From NCBI GenBank assembly GCA_037179385.1, contig CM074195.1:31576222-31640221 (forward strand): 64,000 nucleotides of DNA, written 5' to 3'. Each line of letters begins with the position of its first letter. Within the stretch, counting starts at the first letter, position 1. Made by a program: the position numbers and the translations under genes. The stretch is from Holothuria scabra (Eukaryota; Echinodermata; Holothuroidea; Aspidochirotida; Holothuriidae). The notes under the pieces are model-generated. The model made no database searches. It saw only the letters and a list, made by a program, of their open reading frames with translations, and was not told the DNA's origin. Shown in pieces: positions 25,016 to 37,775 of the stretch.

Positions 25016-26619
25016 TTCTCTAGGAACCATTTACAAGGGTTAAAAACTGCTAGCTGGAATGAAAATTACTGTTCGATTTCCCTCCTCACACTTGGGGAAA
25101 TGGAAGGAAAACGACCTCTGAAGGGTGTGCAAGGTTTGGTTTGGTGTGGTAAGCTATCTACCGTCTACTGCCGTTCTCCATTTGCTACAGAACACGTGGA
25201 AAGCCAAAGAGCAGAGGTCTGTCCCCAACTGTCACCCCTCGTCACGTGCCCTGTAATTTTCTGTTCACACATTTTGCTAACTTTGCAATTGATCTCACTA
25301 TGACATTCAATTATGACGTTAAACCGTTCATTTAGAAACATTGCTACTGTTAAATTACAAAGATCGTTTCCATTTTTCTATCTGAAAAACATCGAACGCA
25401 GATTGTAGGCCTAAAAGTTGTCGATAATGTCCATATAGCTCTTTTCAAGTCTGAAAAAGTATGTCAACGGTCAAATCCGTTTTCCAGGTTTGGGAAGATG
25501 ACATTACCGTAGTTAAATTTACTTAAGTAATTCTGCCTCAAAATTCAATTTGGTCTATTTTAAAGATAAATTCCAATTTTAGGGGTATAAGGAAAAAACA
25601 ATGACTAAACCGTTTCACTAACTAATATTCCAGTCGTGTAGAAGAAGCGCATTGCAATCGATGCCAAAGTTTATTCTATCCTCGAGCAAAAATCGTCAGA
25701 GCGCCCAATTCCGAAAAGAAGGAACTTTTATGCTGTTCAGTTAAGAAACAAACGAATGAGGCTTCAAATCCAATCGACTTATAATGATAACGAGACCGGT
25801 CTGATTCAAAGGAAGACCTCCTTTCTTTTAGCTTCCTCTTTTTAAGGGCAACATTATGAAAGCAGAGTATTTGGTACTGTTATACATCCCTCTCTTTCTC
25901 TATGGGTTGTAAAGTTCGTCATCTTATTACGCACTTATCAGCCGAAGTCACGTTTTATAAACTCAGACGATAAATCCCCAAATTTCGTTATGCTGTGATC
26001 CGTTATATCTAACGGTCAAGCTATGATTACAACTTCACTTCGGCGGGAAACGGCTTCTCATGAGTAACCAAGATAGAAAAGTTAATAACGAGTCATTGTA
26101 GTAGGTATAAAATTACACTTTTTGCGGGCAAACGGGAAAAAATCTTCAATAAACCCGTTGATAAAAAAAGTCGTAAATCGCATGGTACGATTTCTGATGG
26201 TAAATTGTTTGTATTTTAGGTTATCTTTAGGCAATGATAACAACACGTGTATATTTTATGCCATGTGTCGATGCGATGTTTCGTAAGCTTTTATTAATTC
26301 GACGTCCGCAGGGGAAATCTTACAATCGGTAACTGAGAAAACAGTCTTCGGCGTGTTCGTAATTACTAGATTACTTGTTAGGGGGAATTTCGGAGAATGG
26401 CTAGCTCGTAAAGATATTGCTAGCAACAGGGAGTTGAAACAGACTAGTAAGAGTCGTGGATTCAAAGACAAGGAAAAATAGGCAATGATAAAACGGATTT
26501 ATGATATGAATTCCTTTGGAGGTAGTAACTCCGTCTGCTGACTTGGGATTGGTTAAAATTAGTTTAATTGATTTGCCTAGCAACGAAACTGCTTTATTCC
26601 ACTTACCTGTTTGGCAGCT

Positions 26620-27184
26620 CACTCTAAAAACAGCAGGGTAAAATTTTACCGTTGGATGGGTTCGTATATTTTGGGTAAAAAACTTCACAAAGTTGGTCAC
26701 AAGGTATCAGTTTTGGGAGCATTTTTCCTACGAAAAGGGTGATTTTGTAACCAACTTGAGTAGTTTTTACCTAACAATTTAGGTGTTGGAAATTGTGACC
26801 CAACCATGAGTAGAAATTTACCCAACTGTTTTTGGGGGGCAATCTCAATATTAAGTAGTGTACGGTAAAATTACCTACAATATGCATGAAAAGAACGTGT
26901 AACGTCTTCTAAAACTTTAAAAGGGAACGTTCTAACAACGCCAAAGAGCTTATCTAGTATACTCCTAAATGTTTGGGAATTTATGCCTCCTCAGCTGTTC
27001 AGAAAAAAATACTAAATAAATCCTTCAAAAGCTAGTACCCTCCAGAGTTAAATTTCACTAAACAGTCACGTGGATACTTTTGTGACCAATTTGGATCATT
27101 TTTTACCCAGCTGTTTCTCAAGTGATATTGGCAAAGGTAACTAACATTAGGAAAATTTAATCCCATTTTTTGTTAGAATGAGTG
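26620..27184. mobile_element. 565-bp degenerate element with CACTCTAAAAA end
   Basis: The left end CACTCTAAAAACAGCAGGGT continues to AAAATTTTACC. The right end reads GGAAAATTTAATCCCA then TTTTTTGTTAGAATGAGTG, an inverted and diverged match. CT flanks both sides (26618-26619 and 27185-27186). Interior GGGTAA and ACCCAAC words match other members of the group at 37.8, 51.3 and 58.8 kb. No coding capacity. Confidence 0.55.
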
Positions 27185-28854
27185 CTACCCCATGAAAAGA
27201 AGGAGTAAAAATGTTGCTGCAGGGAAATTCGAGCATTGGCTTAAGATTGCTTTGTACACTGAAGAAAAAAGATGAAGGTATCGTATCTTGAGCTATGGTT
27301 GGCTAAATAGTCATGCTAGAAGAGCATGCAAGCTTAGGTTCCACTAAGAAACGTACAAACCTCTAGAAGAATAGTACCCATTATCAGTCCTTAGTATGCA
27401 GTATAATGAACAGCACTTTGTCCCTAGCTTCTTGACTACATGAATAAGATCATGTATAGCCCCATTTTGTACTACTACGCAAAATATGTGGAGTAAAAAT
27501 CATTCTTTGAAAGTAAAATTAGGGACCGAACTAACGTCAGAGGGAATATTTGTAATCAAAAAAGCTCACTCTCACTCTTTTAGGGTGAATGGACATTCTT
27601 AATTCTAGATCCGCTTCAGAAATGCATCAAGGAGTTTAGACTGGGAAGGGCTGAAAATTGTGGGTTAGATCTACTTAGCTGAGGGCCACCATCACTTGGC
27701 GCTGAACCTGGTAGACCATTTTTAATAAATGCAATCCCCAATCAATGAAAATTGCCCTTCGCAGGTCGTTAATTAACCTCCTTGATATGCTCTTCTCCCA
27801 AGACTATTTCCTAACCTTTTTGCTATGCCTGTTCTGATAAAAAATTGCGTTTTTGACTCTTATTCGGTCACGATGTTAAAATAATAATTCGTCTTTTCTC
27901 CTTACCACTGATAAAAAGTATGTAGAGGCTTTATACATTGAATTGACCATACTCTCTAGCTATAGGAGTTTTACAGAAACCCGATTCGGCTCCATGAACT
28001 AAAAGCCTGTATCCTCCTCACCCCACCTGCATGCGTTAAACATTCTTTGGTTTTCGTCAGTTGCGGTACTGTTCATCTTGTTTCTTTTAAGACTGAGACC
28101 AACAAGAAACTGATGATGTTTTGCATATTTTAGTGAAATTTTGGAATTGCTCTTGAAAGTTAGACCATAGTGAAAATCGCCATGCTTGCCTTTTTCAGGT
28201 TGGAAGTGTCATTTCAGACTTACCTGATATCCCAGTTATGAGTAGCGATGTATGCGGGGGAATAATAGAGGGCAGCATCAGCAAATACATGCACCATAAA
28301 CGTAAAATTGCGACACACTTGTCACACTTGCACAATCATAGTACCCTCGGAAATTTGACGAAGTTAACGGACATTTTATCATCTTGAAAAAGCGTGTGAA
28401 GCAGGGATACACACCCTAAACAGACCTTACAGATTTCTTCTTATTTCCCTTCCAAGTACCTTATGGTATTTCAGAACTTCAAAATTGTATGTTCAAGATG
28501 AGCTAATGAGTTTCCGCCCTAAATTTCATAATTTATTGTCACATGACTCTAAAGAGCCAATCATGAAACACATCAGACTACTACTAGGCCAACCCAAATG
28601 ACTGCCTTTTAGTCCTGGCCAAGCCTGGTCATAGGAACGCACGTCAATGAGAACTGTTCACATCCACCATAAATTCTAAACACTTGGATCGCATCATGCA
28701 CCTACCAAACATTTTGAGTAAAATTTTAACCCCCTTTGGATCAAACATATAGCTTTCTTTAGGTCATTATTTGACCCAGATGTTACGTATACTGACTCAA
28801 CTTTGGGTAGAATTAACCCCAGCTTTTTTTAAGGACGCAATATGCTCGTCATGC

Positions 28855-29065
28855 CGACAACATGATCATCATGATCTGTTAACGGATAAGGATGATTGTT
28901 TACACAGACTTTTTAATTGTGATCAAAACGTAATCGTAATCACATCGTGATGTTATGTAAGTACATCATGATGTTTGTTCATGTGTATTTTTCATTCGTG
29001 ATCATGATTTACCAACAATCAGATCTTGATACGATGAAGGACACTTTAAGTCGGTAATCATGATC
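28855..29065. repeat. Cluster of ATCATGATC-type palindromes
   Basis: Within about 200 bp occur ATGATCATCATGATC, ACATCGTGATGT, ACATCATGATGT, GTGATCATGAT and AATCATGATC, plus TAATCGTAATCACATCG. All are variants of one dyad. It may be a degenerate foldback element or expanded simple sequence. Its left boundary is close to another fragment of the GGGTAA group (about 28690-28836). Confidence 0.6.
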
Positions 29066-29757
29066 TCCTCTACATGAAGTTAGGTAGTACTTCCATGGTT
29101 TGAAGTTTAAAGCTTGAGGATGAGCCAAGTCTTTTGTATTTCCATGTTACCAAAGGGGTCGTTGTGTAGTATGAGTATTGTACCATATGATCACGGATTA
29201 TAACTTCTACATTTGATACCCTTCGTTTAAACATTCTTGTAAGAATTCGAATGATCCAAGCGATTAATTTATAGTACAATTGAGTCGCGTTTCCACTTGA
29301 TCCAGGGAGGTGGATCTTGGAGGTAGATCAAACTCTAATAGGAACGCAGATCAACAGCACTCACTCAAAATCAAGATCCACCGATTTTGATCGACGCATC
29401 GAGGTAGATCAGATCGACTTCGCTGGATCAAATTTTGTACTGGGAACACAACCGGTAGATCAAGTGACCCCGTATCTCCGATTTCTTCATTTATTTTTCT
29501 TATGTAATACAATGTAATGTCGGAGTTTTAAACATTGGTGACGTTTTCGCACTTCCGCATTATGTATAGAGTATCGAAAGTTTATCTACCTCTGTAACTC
29601 TAATCGGGACGCAACTCAGGATCCAGTGGCGGAGCTGCCATATGTGTCAGGGGCCGCCCCCCTCCCGACCCGACGGACCAAAATCGTCTGTCGGAGCCCT
29701 TTTTAGGTTTTTGATTCCTTGCCGAAGGCAGGCAAGGAATCTATGCGATGGTGATGT

Positions 29758-29769
29758 CGTGTGTGTGTA

Positions 29770-29801
<32 letters not shown>

Positions 29802-29808
29802 TGTGTGA
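29758..29808 (+). repeat. GT microsatellite
   Basis: An almost pure GT run with two A interruptions lies between the element's terminal palindrome and its first tandem unit. Confidence 0.95.
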
Positions 29809-29814
29809 CGCCTG

Positions 29815-30420
29815 CTTGTAAACACGATATCTCAAGAACGGTAACCCCCAGGGATCTCAAACTTGGCATGTAGATTGTCCACATTGAGTAGATGGTCCCT
29901 ATTTTTTTTGGTAGAGGTCAAATGTCATTTGGGGTCACCAGAGGTCAAAATGTAAATACCTTGGAAATTGCTTGTAAACACGATATCTCCAGAAGGAAAA
30001 ATGTGAGCAATCTCATAGTTACCTTGCTGATTGTCCATATTGAGTAGATGGTCCCTATTGTTTTTGATGGAGGTCAAAGGTCATTTGGGGTCACCAGAGG
30101 GAAAAAGGTCAAAAACTTGTAAACACTGTATCTCAAGAAGGGTAAATGTGAGGGATCTCATACATAGCAGGTGGATTGCCCATATTAAGTAGATGATCAC
30201 AATTATTTTTGGTGGAGGTCAAAGGTCATTTGGGGTCATCAGAGATGAAAAGCTCAAAAACTTGTAAACACCATATGTCAAGAAAGGTAACTGCCAGGAA
30301 TCTCATATTTACTAAGTGGATTGTCCATATTGAGTAGATGACCCCATTGTTTTTATTGGATGTCAAAGGTCATTTGGGGTCATCAGAGTTCAAAACATCT
30401 AAACCTTGCAAACACTATAT
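29815..30420 (+). repeat. Tandem array of about 145-bp units with DR1 motifs
   Basis: Units start with CTTGTAAACAC...TATCTC at 29815, 29971, 30116, 30261 and a partial at 30405, giving spacings of 156, 145, 145 and 144 bp. Each contains ATTGAGTAGATG (or a variant), AGGTCAAAGGTCA or a variant, and TTTGGGGTCA. AGGTCAAAGGTCA, a perfect DR1 nuclear-receptor element, occurs at 30071-30083 and 30216-30228. Diverged units lie at about 33130-33430. Confidence 0.85.
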
Positions 30421-32530
30421 CTCAAAAGAGTATATAACTGTTGAAGTTAATATCCATGAGCGGTTAGGGTGAAAGGGTAAGAATAATTTGGCATGGGTAA
30501 TGTAATAGGCATAGGGTATATAATTTTTTTGGAACAGTTTATTAACTTCACTATGTAAATTCTTTAGTGAGGTAATTTTGAAAATGCATTTGTAAAGTAC
30601 TGAAGCAAACTCATAGGAAGAAGGTCTTAGGTGCACAAAAAGGCACATCACATGGTAGTTACTGTACAGTATGTTGATTCTGGCATGAAATTGTGCCCTG
30701 TTATTACATTAAGTTCCAAGTATTAATACATGAAAAAAGTGGGCAGAGCAAAATATAAAATCTTAAAAGGCAAAATCTGCTCATCAGGCTGGCATACATG
30801 CTTCAATGCTCATGGGTATGCTGATTTTGCAGCCACAAGTAAATAGATTTTCATGAAACTGATGTGGAACATGTGAGTTTAAACAGTCTGTATATAAGGG
30901 TCATTTAGGGACATAGTCTGAAAATATTAGAAGATGCTTCTGTGCACACTAAGTAGATGACTGATATGGAACTTCAAAAGTATAAACTTTGAACAGAGAG
31001 TACTCTGTGTGATGCACAAGAATCTCTTTTATAACATACCTACATTGCTTTTTCAATAACCTTAAAGAAAACCTGAAGAAAACATTAAATTTAGTGGCAA
31101 AAAGTGCTAATATTTGAGAGACTTTGTGCCTACTGTCCTCATGAGGACATGTGCATGCAAGCATGCATTAATTGGAAGTGGGAATTGATTAATTAGATAT
31201 ACCACAGTTAGTTAGTTTTACAAAAAAGAACCTAATTTACACTGATCATTTGGTATCAAATACCCTTCAGCGCACATGAACTGTCATTGCCTAATAGAGT
31301 GAATCAAATTGTGACTGACCCATTCTTTGCCATTTGGTCACAGTTATCTTGCCCAATTTTTCACAGTTGACTGCCAGTTATCCCCACAGTGTCCTGAAGG
31401 ATTACCTCATACAAACATACAGCTCAATTGACTTAAGCTTTTTACTGTATAAGTGGTGTTAATTGACTCTTATAAACCCTCTGAAGAAAGCTTATTTTTA
31501 TCTCAGTACATAACCATGACAGCCCATTGTTTGTATATACTCCTATTTCCTGCCATTCCCTGCAGGCATTCAGTACTCTTTTTGTGGTCAAAATGTCAGA
31601 TTTCCATGAAAGTCACACCTCTGCTAAATCCAGCATAAAATAACTGTCCACATTATCTTGTCTCATCTGACCACAAATAAAAGTTGTTTGCCTAGCCATT
31701 GTCTGGAGATGGAGAAGTTCATGTACACTGATCAAGTTTCTAAACTGAAAGTCATCTTAGAAATACTGTAGATTGGCACCCTTCAGAAATTAGTGTCCTT
31801 TACATAGAAGCTGGTGGAATTGAACAAAAAGTGTGTTTGTATAAGGAATTTTGTTGAACAAACTTTAAACATTGGTGTCTGTCTAGATTGGTGTTTCTGC
31901 TTTACAGTTTCAATATGCTCTACAGTGATTATTTGTCACTTAGTTTCATTCTAGAATTTGTTTTAAATTTTTGATAGCATAAAATGTATCAGCATACTAC
32001 TTGCCTCATCTCTGCTTATATCTGGATAACTGCACCAAAAAAGTAACCCCTGTGCAAAGGATTATGTAGCTATGTCAAATATCATCATCGAGTGGGAATT
32101 CTTGTCTCACATTTCATTTTTATCCATGTCACTATCCCCCCCCCCAAAAAAAAAGTGTACCATAAAGCTTAATGCATAGAACCATTGCTTCAAGATTACC
32201 CTTTCTGACACTTTTCAAAAGTATTAAGATTTTATTTTGCATTGCTGCTGTCATTTAAAAGTAGTTCAGGTAATAAGAGCAAGCATAATGTTGTATACTG
32301 TGTATCAAACAAGGAAAACTTGTACTGTATGTTATGCTGTACCTACAGTATAAGTAGACAAAAGGCGAATTAAAAGTCTTGTTAAATTATGGATTAATAG
32401 GGATATCTGCTTTTGTTAATTTGCAAAGGATACCATAGACAATGGGTGGGGCATTTCCCCCATAAAGCAAAATTGCTGTCAGTAATAGCCAAGGTTACAC
32501 ATCTCTATTCAGATGTCTCTTTAGGCTTGG

Positions 32531-32896
32531 TCTCACATACCCCCCAACACCCAGTGTTAACTCGTGTTTACAATCAGACAAAACCACAGGCTAACCCCGT
32601 GTTTTCCAGTCTGTGTTCTCACGTACCCAGTGTTTCGTTGATTGGATAGTGTTACCATAGTAACGAGACCAAATATTTCACACACCGATTACAGCAAAAT
32701 GTAAGAAAATACCTGTCATCAGTGCTATAAATACCTGTGACCTTGCTTGTTTAAAACAAACACGATGTTTAAAACTGCTTAACCCTGCGATTTGAGGTGG
32801 ATTGAAATTTAAACACCGACCCCGCGTTAACCCGCATTCCCACGTTACTCGAGCGTGAGGTAATACAGTGTTACCTCGAGCGCGGGGTATGTGAGA
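32531..32896. mobile_element. 366-bp CpG-rich MITE nested in the CpG-poor element
   Basis: The ends TCTCACATACCCC (32531-32543) and GGGGTATGTGAGA (32884-32896) are exact 13-bp inverted repeats. The interior carries further palindromes (CTCGAGCG...CGAGCG, about 32846-32883) and repeated CAGTGTT and CGTGTTT words. It has many CG dinucleotides while the surrounding 2 kb has almost none. Confidence 0.75.
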
Positions 32897-35800
32897 ACAC
32901 AGTATTTGATCCAATGCTTGTAGGAGAGTGTGTCACTGAGGGCTTGTTTAAACACTAACCTCAATGCAGACTTTTCGAAACATAGAGGCATCGGAACATA
33001 GAGACTTCAGAATGGAGAGCTGTCCCCATTGACCAAACTTTTGATAAAAATGGTTTCAAAATACCGCTTTATCAAGTAATGAGACAGTTTTCTGGAATAT
33101 TAAAGCTGTGTGAGAAATTCCTCTTGTGTGTGGAGATCAAAAGTTTGAGGTGACAGTCAGTTCAAACTTTGTAGACATAATATTTTTAGGGGGATAACTG
33201 TGAGGGATCTCATACCATGGTGGAAGTACTTCCATACTCATTCTGTACTAAGCTTAATTTTGAATTACTCATGTTGATGGACGTGTTGGTAAGGTGATCA
33301 CTATTGTTTTTAAGGGGTCAAAAGGTCATTTTGGGTCACATGAGGTCAAAAAGTTTGGACCCTACTAGTATTATATCTCAATTAAGTAGGATAATTGTAT
33401 GGGATCTCATGCATGTCATGTTTGTTTCCATGTTTGCTATGATATATCATATGGCAAGGAATCACTAAGCCTGTTGGCTTTCTAGTTAACATACTTTACC
33501 CTTGCACCATTATTGGCAAAAGACATAATTTAATAGCGTTGTTTGTTTGTTGATAACAAAATGCTCAAACAGCCATTAGGAATTGTACTAACTGCACTTT
33601 ATTCTGATGAAAAGGGCCATCTTCTGTAATATAGGGATATGTTTTGCCGAAACGTATCTTCATGTTTTATACGCAATAATGAATGCTGTCGTTCTGCTAA
33701 GTTAATTGGTTCCAAACCAAGCATGATTACAAGCTTACAAAATACACATACTGACATTAAATTCACCCTCCCGGCCAATAAAAGATGTTGCAAAGGGCGC
33801 AACAATAATTGTAGCGCAAATAGCCCTCTTGTTGTCGGGGATAATTTTCAACATAGACAATAAAAAGAGTTTATAAAAATACCAAAAAAGCTTCCACAAT
33901 ATTTTTCAAAATCATTCGAAGAGAACATACACTGATAAATTAAAAATGTTATCATAGTGGTAATGTTTTAAGAGTTTTAATGAGCAGTTTCCATTTTGCC
34001 TTTCTTCAAGTGACATTTTCGTGATAAATGGCTATTTCTGATACTGCACGATAATCCCATGAAAAAACTTATTTCTGTACTTTCGTGGTCTCAAAAGCCA
34101 GAAAGTTGCATATTATAACCCTAGGTTTAGGCTACTTTTATTTATTATGAATTCGGTTTCTGTAGAGCCAAGCAGACCTTTTGTCTTGGCTATTTCTTGC
34201 AGTGTATTTAATTAATGGCTATGTCAGAGTGGTCCCATGATGTAAAATACGTCGATTAATGTTTCTTCGTGTACTTATCTTGATTTCCAGATACAAAAAA
34301 TGTACATCTAACGGTGATTAATTTCCATAATTTTTCTCCCTGTAAGATGGCTTGTTATTTGACTCTAGCAGGTTTAATCTTTATCTTCACAAAGTAGCCC
34401 ATTATTACATTTCTTAAATCAAGACCTGACAATAACACAAAATATATGGGCCTTCCTACTAGAATGTGAAGAGGAGGGATAGAAACATTGGTGTCCGCAG
34501 GTAGGGGCAAGGGGGAAACTTGCCCTCCCCTGGAAAATGAAAAACCTAAAAAACGAAGAACACATAAAGAAAAAGAGGAAGAAAAATTAACATCAACACA
34601 TTTCTTAACAGTTCACTCAGTGTTTTCCCTATTTATATGCGGTAAATAGGCTTTATAAGAAATGCCATTTCCAGCGATCTGTGAGGCATGTGGGGCAACA
34701 TTTTCTTGCGCTCCGCGCCAACTCATGGTGGTGCGGAGCTTTCCCCTAAAAGGATTTTGTCCCCCACCCCCCTTATTTTCTTTTCGGAGGCACATGGATA
34801 GAATATTTAAAAATGTTTTAATAGAAAAACTTGCTGAGGAGAAATGGCAAAGTCGTCTTCTACCAGGTGCGGAGAAATCAAATGGAAAGTCTCAAAAGCC
34901 GTGGCTTCGATGGTGCTGAGGCTACGTGTACATATTTACTCCTTCTAAGCGCCCCTGTTGACCATTTTCGCCCCTTCTGACCGAAATCCCTAGCTCCGCC
35001 GCTCTCTGGATCTACGTAATTAAAATTGATTTACCTCGGTAGGTCAAGATTCACCTCGCTCTACTGTATCAAGTGCGGGAACACGGTTTGGGTTTGCAAT
35101 GAACTGTGATCACGAATCGTTGTTACGCAATCGTGACAAAGCAAAATGAATCAAACTTTTTTCAAGTCACCGAAACAGATCGTCGGATGGGTATATATGT
35201 AATATGACCGATGTCTGATTTTGAAAGAGGTTCTTAGCCACTGTTTAGACTGAAATTAACACCGCAAAACGAAGAAATCCGGGATTCTAGGAAGTCCACA
35301 GTTATAACCATCAAAATGGAGTGAATGGCTGAAGAATGGTCTGCAGCTAGTGTTTCCATGGTAACCAGATGATGTAGGGTGCTCACACGTTGCTGTCATT
35401 GTCCTTTTGTCTACTTTGTCTCTTTAAGGAATCACATAAAATATCTTATATACTCTATCCTTCCAATTCTTTCTATTATCGAAGAATCGAATTGCGGGTG
35501 TTGGATTGCGATTCTTATGTTTGGTGGCTCTTGAAGTGTCAAATGGCATTTTCACGCTGTTCACAAATTACTGCTGATGAACTTTCCATCACGTTCACAT
35601 TAGCAACTCTGTGGAAACTGCGGTAACGCTTTTAAAATCAGCGATCTTTACAAGGGCTTATATCTCCAAATAGGTGAATCAAGGAGTCTTGAATAACAAA
35701 GAGAGAAGCGACAATTTCCGCTACATTGAAGAGAGCAGAAATCAGAGAAATTAAAAACGATAGAATTGCCATTACTTCAGCCTGAAAGCAATTTGCGGTC

Positions 35801-36785
35801 AGCAGATTGTTTTGTCTTAATTATTAAATAGTTATGGAGATTTCGATACTTTCTAATATTTCAAAGAAAAATCACAGACATTGAAAAAATGACAACACGG
35901 AGCTGTTAGTCTAACGTAACAAATATGGACATCAATAAGTGTTTTTATTGACCTGGAAATATATCCGCAAATAATTGTGTACGATGCATAAATTGGTACA
36001 AAATAAATATATTTAAAATCATATTTTGCAGTTTTTCCAAGAATTGGTCGAAGTCTCTTAAATTCAGATTGCATTTTTATCACATGCCTATCCCAAATGG
36101 ACAAGGCTTTTTGTGACCAGCCCTGGTGAAAAATTACAGGAATTGGAAGATATTGTAAATGATAGACAATGTGGTAAAGTAAAGGAGAATTAATTAGTTT
36201 GTTCCCTCTGTCTGCACACTTTCAGTTACATCCACGGACTTGTATACATTGGCAGAGCATTTAACGTGCACGTCCTAACTGGTCGCCACCGACTGGGACA
36301 AAAAAGGGGCACCAAGATGGTCGCCGTGAACCTATAAATCGTCTGATTTGACGACGACTCTGCAATATTTCAAGCAAAAGTTAAACTTGAATGGGGGAAA
36401 AAGATCATATTCCTGCAATACGTAAAGTGATTTTGACCTTACCTTGCCACCTTTCAATAATATTTCAACTTTCTTGCAAAATATGGATACATACTCGAGC
36501 AAGTCCAAACTTTCACACAAAACATAGCAGACGGCCATCTTGGTGCGCTTTTTCTCACACTGCGGTAGCGACAATGTACCGTGTAGTATGCTCTGTCCAT
36601 GTATAGGACGTCCGTGGTTACATCATATAAACCTTGGGAATGTGACGTCACAGAACAGAAAGCACGCCTTTTTTAAGCTAAGCGAGTGGCGTTACAAGTT
36701 AATAGAAAAGAGCCAAAAATTTGCCAATCTGTGTCAATATATAAGTTGTACTGCAGGGCTAAGAAAATTAGATTGATGTTAATTA

Positions 36786-36877
36786 TTTCGTGACGTCTAA
36801 TCAATAGACACATTTTATCGGGCTAAGCTGTCCGATGAGAAAGTGTGTGTCGGTGTGACGTCACGAAAAGGCAGTTG
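36786..36877. repeat. Short palindrome with CRE ends
   Basis: ATTTCGTGACGTC near 36787 and GACGTCACGAAA near 36859 form inverted ends about 90 bp apart. This looks like a small MITE or cruciform-forming repeat carrying GACGTCA half-sites. Another GTGACGTCAC occurs at about 36641-36650. Confidence 0.5.
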
Positions 36878-37775
36878 GTATTTTCTTTATCACAATCATT
36901 AGATACAAATTACATCTATACGCTAGTTAATTTTTTTTTTGCTCTTTTCGAACAGAGATGTTGAGATAGGCCTATGGAAAAGAATTTCACAAAAAAAAAA
37001 ACGAAAAAATCTGTTCGGAATCCGATCCGAATTCGTTTTAGTTTGACCGCGGCTTATAGCTACAGTAGCCTCACCCTCAGTCACGTCACTAGTTGGCACT
37101 GGTTGGCATAGAGCATGCGCAGAAACATATGCGTGTATGTAAGATTTTGCAAGTGCAGCCATCTCGCTATTGCACACAAAATGTACACGTTTTTTGTTGG
37201 TAAACATGAATTAGTCTATTTTTGTTGTTTATTGGTGAGACCATGGAGCTTGGTGAAACAGAATGGTTCAGTAGCGCCAATTCTATTGTTTCAATTGACC
37301 CCATTTTCCACCAGTGGTACTTCATTTAGCCTACTTAGGCAGTTACAAAAACTCAATTTCACTTTTTAACATTTTGAAAACTACTTCCTGGAGGGACTCT
37401 TTGTGAAGGCGAACAAATAACCGCGTAATTACACTTAAGAGTAGGGCGTGTTAATATCAGATCTGATGTTCATTAGTCGAAAAGTACTGTTGCAACTCCC
37501 TACTGAGAATGAAGTCGTACAAGAAAGAGTACCTTGACGGTCATGCGCAAAATAACAACAAATTTATGTGTGAATAAAGTATAATCCAATCTGGACTGAA
37601 CATTTTTATAAAAATCTAATCAAACGAATAATATGGATTTCGGATCAGTGTCTTTCTCAGGCTGTCATGGCATTTTAAGCTACACTTGCTCTATTCATCT
37701 TAGAAACAATACTTCTCTTTTGGGCATAATTAACTGTATTTGCAATCTTATCATCTAAATGGAAGGTCAGCGACA

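Larger units (their letters stand above)
29713..33463. mobile_element. 3.75-kb element with tandem-repeat head, inside the hAT-like element
   Basis: It begins with the palindrome GATTCCTTGCC...GGCAAGGAATC (29713-29741) and ends at GGCAAGGAATC (33453-33463), which is inverted relative to the start. After the left end come a GT microsatellite (29758-29808), about four tandem 145-bp units (29815-30420), a CpG-poor body, and diverged unit copies near the right end (about 33130-33430). There is no coding frame over 78 codons. The class is unknown; the boundaries are inferred from these repeats. Confidence 0.5.
29624..35004. mobile_element. hAT-like element inserted in the outer element
   Basis: The left end is CAGTGGCGGAGCT at 29624 and the right end is AGCTCCGCCGCTC at 34992-35004, imperfect inverted termini. 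The flanks TCAGGATC (29616-29623) and TCTGGATC (35005-35012) form an 8-bp target duplication with one mismatch, as expected for hAT. Its interior has no intact transposase frame and is itself interrupted by the tandem-repeat element at 29713-33463. Confidence 0.6.
29285..35090. mobile_element. Outer element of a nested transposon stack
   Basis: The left end contains CCACTTGATCCAG, GGTGGATCTTGG and AGGTAGATCAA (29292-29331). The right end (about 35025-35088) contains these in inverted order with changes: TTGATTTACCTCGGTAGGTC, AGATTCACCTC and GTATCAAGTGCGGGAACACGG. The left arm repeats GGTAGATCA several times. The element's own body is small (29285-29623 plus 35005-35090); the rest is a later hAT-type insertion. 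No transposase seen. Confidence 0.6.
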
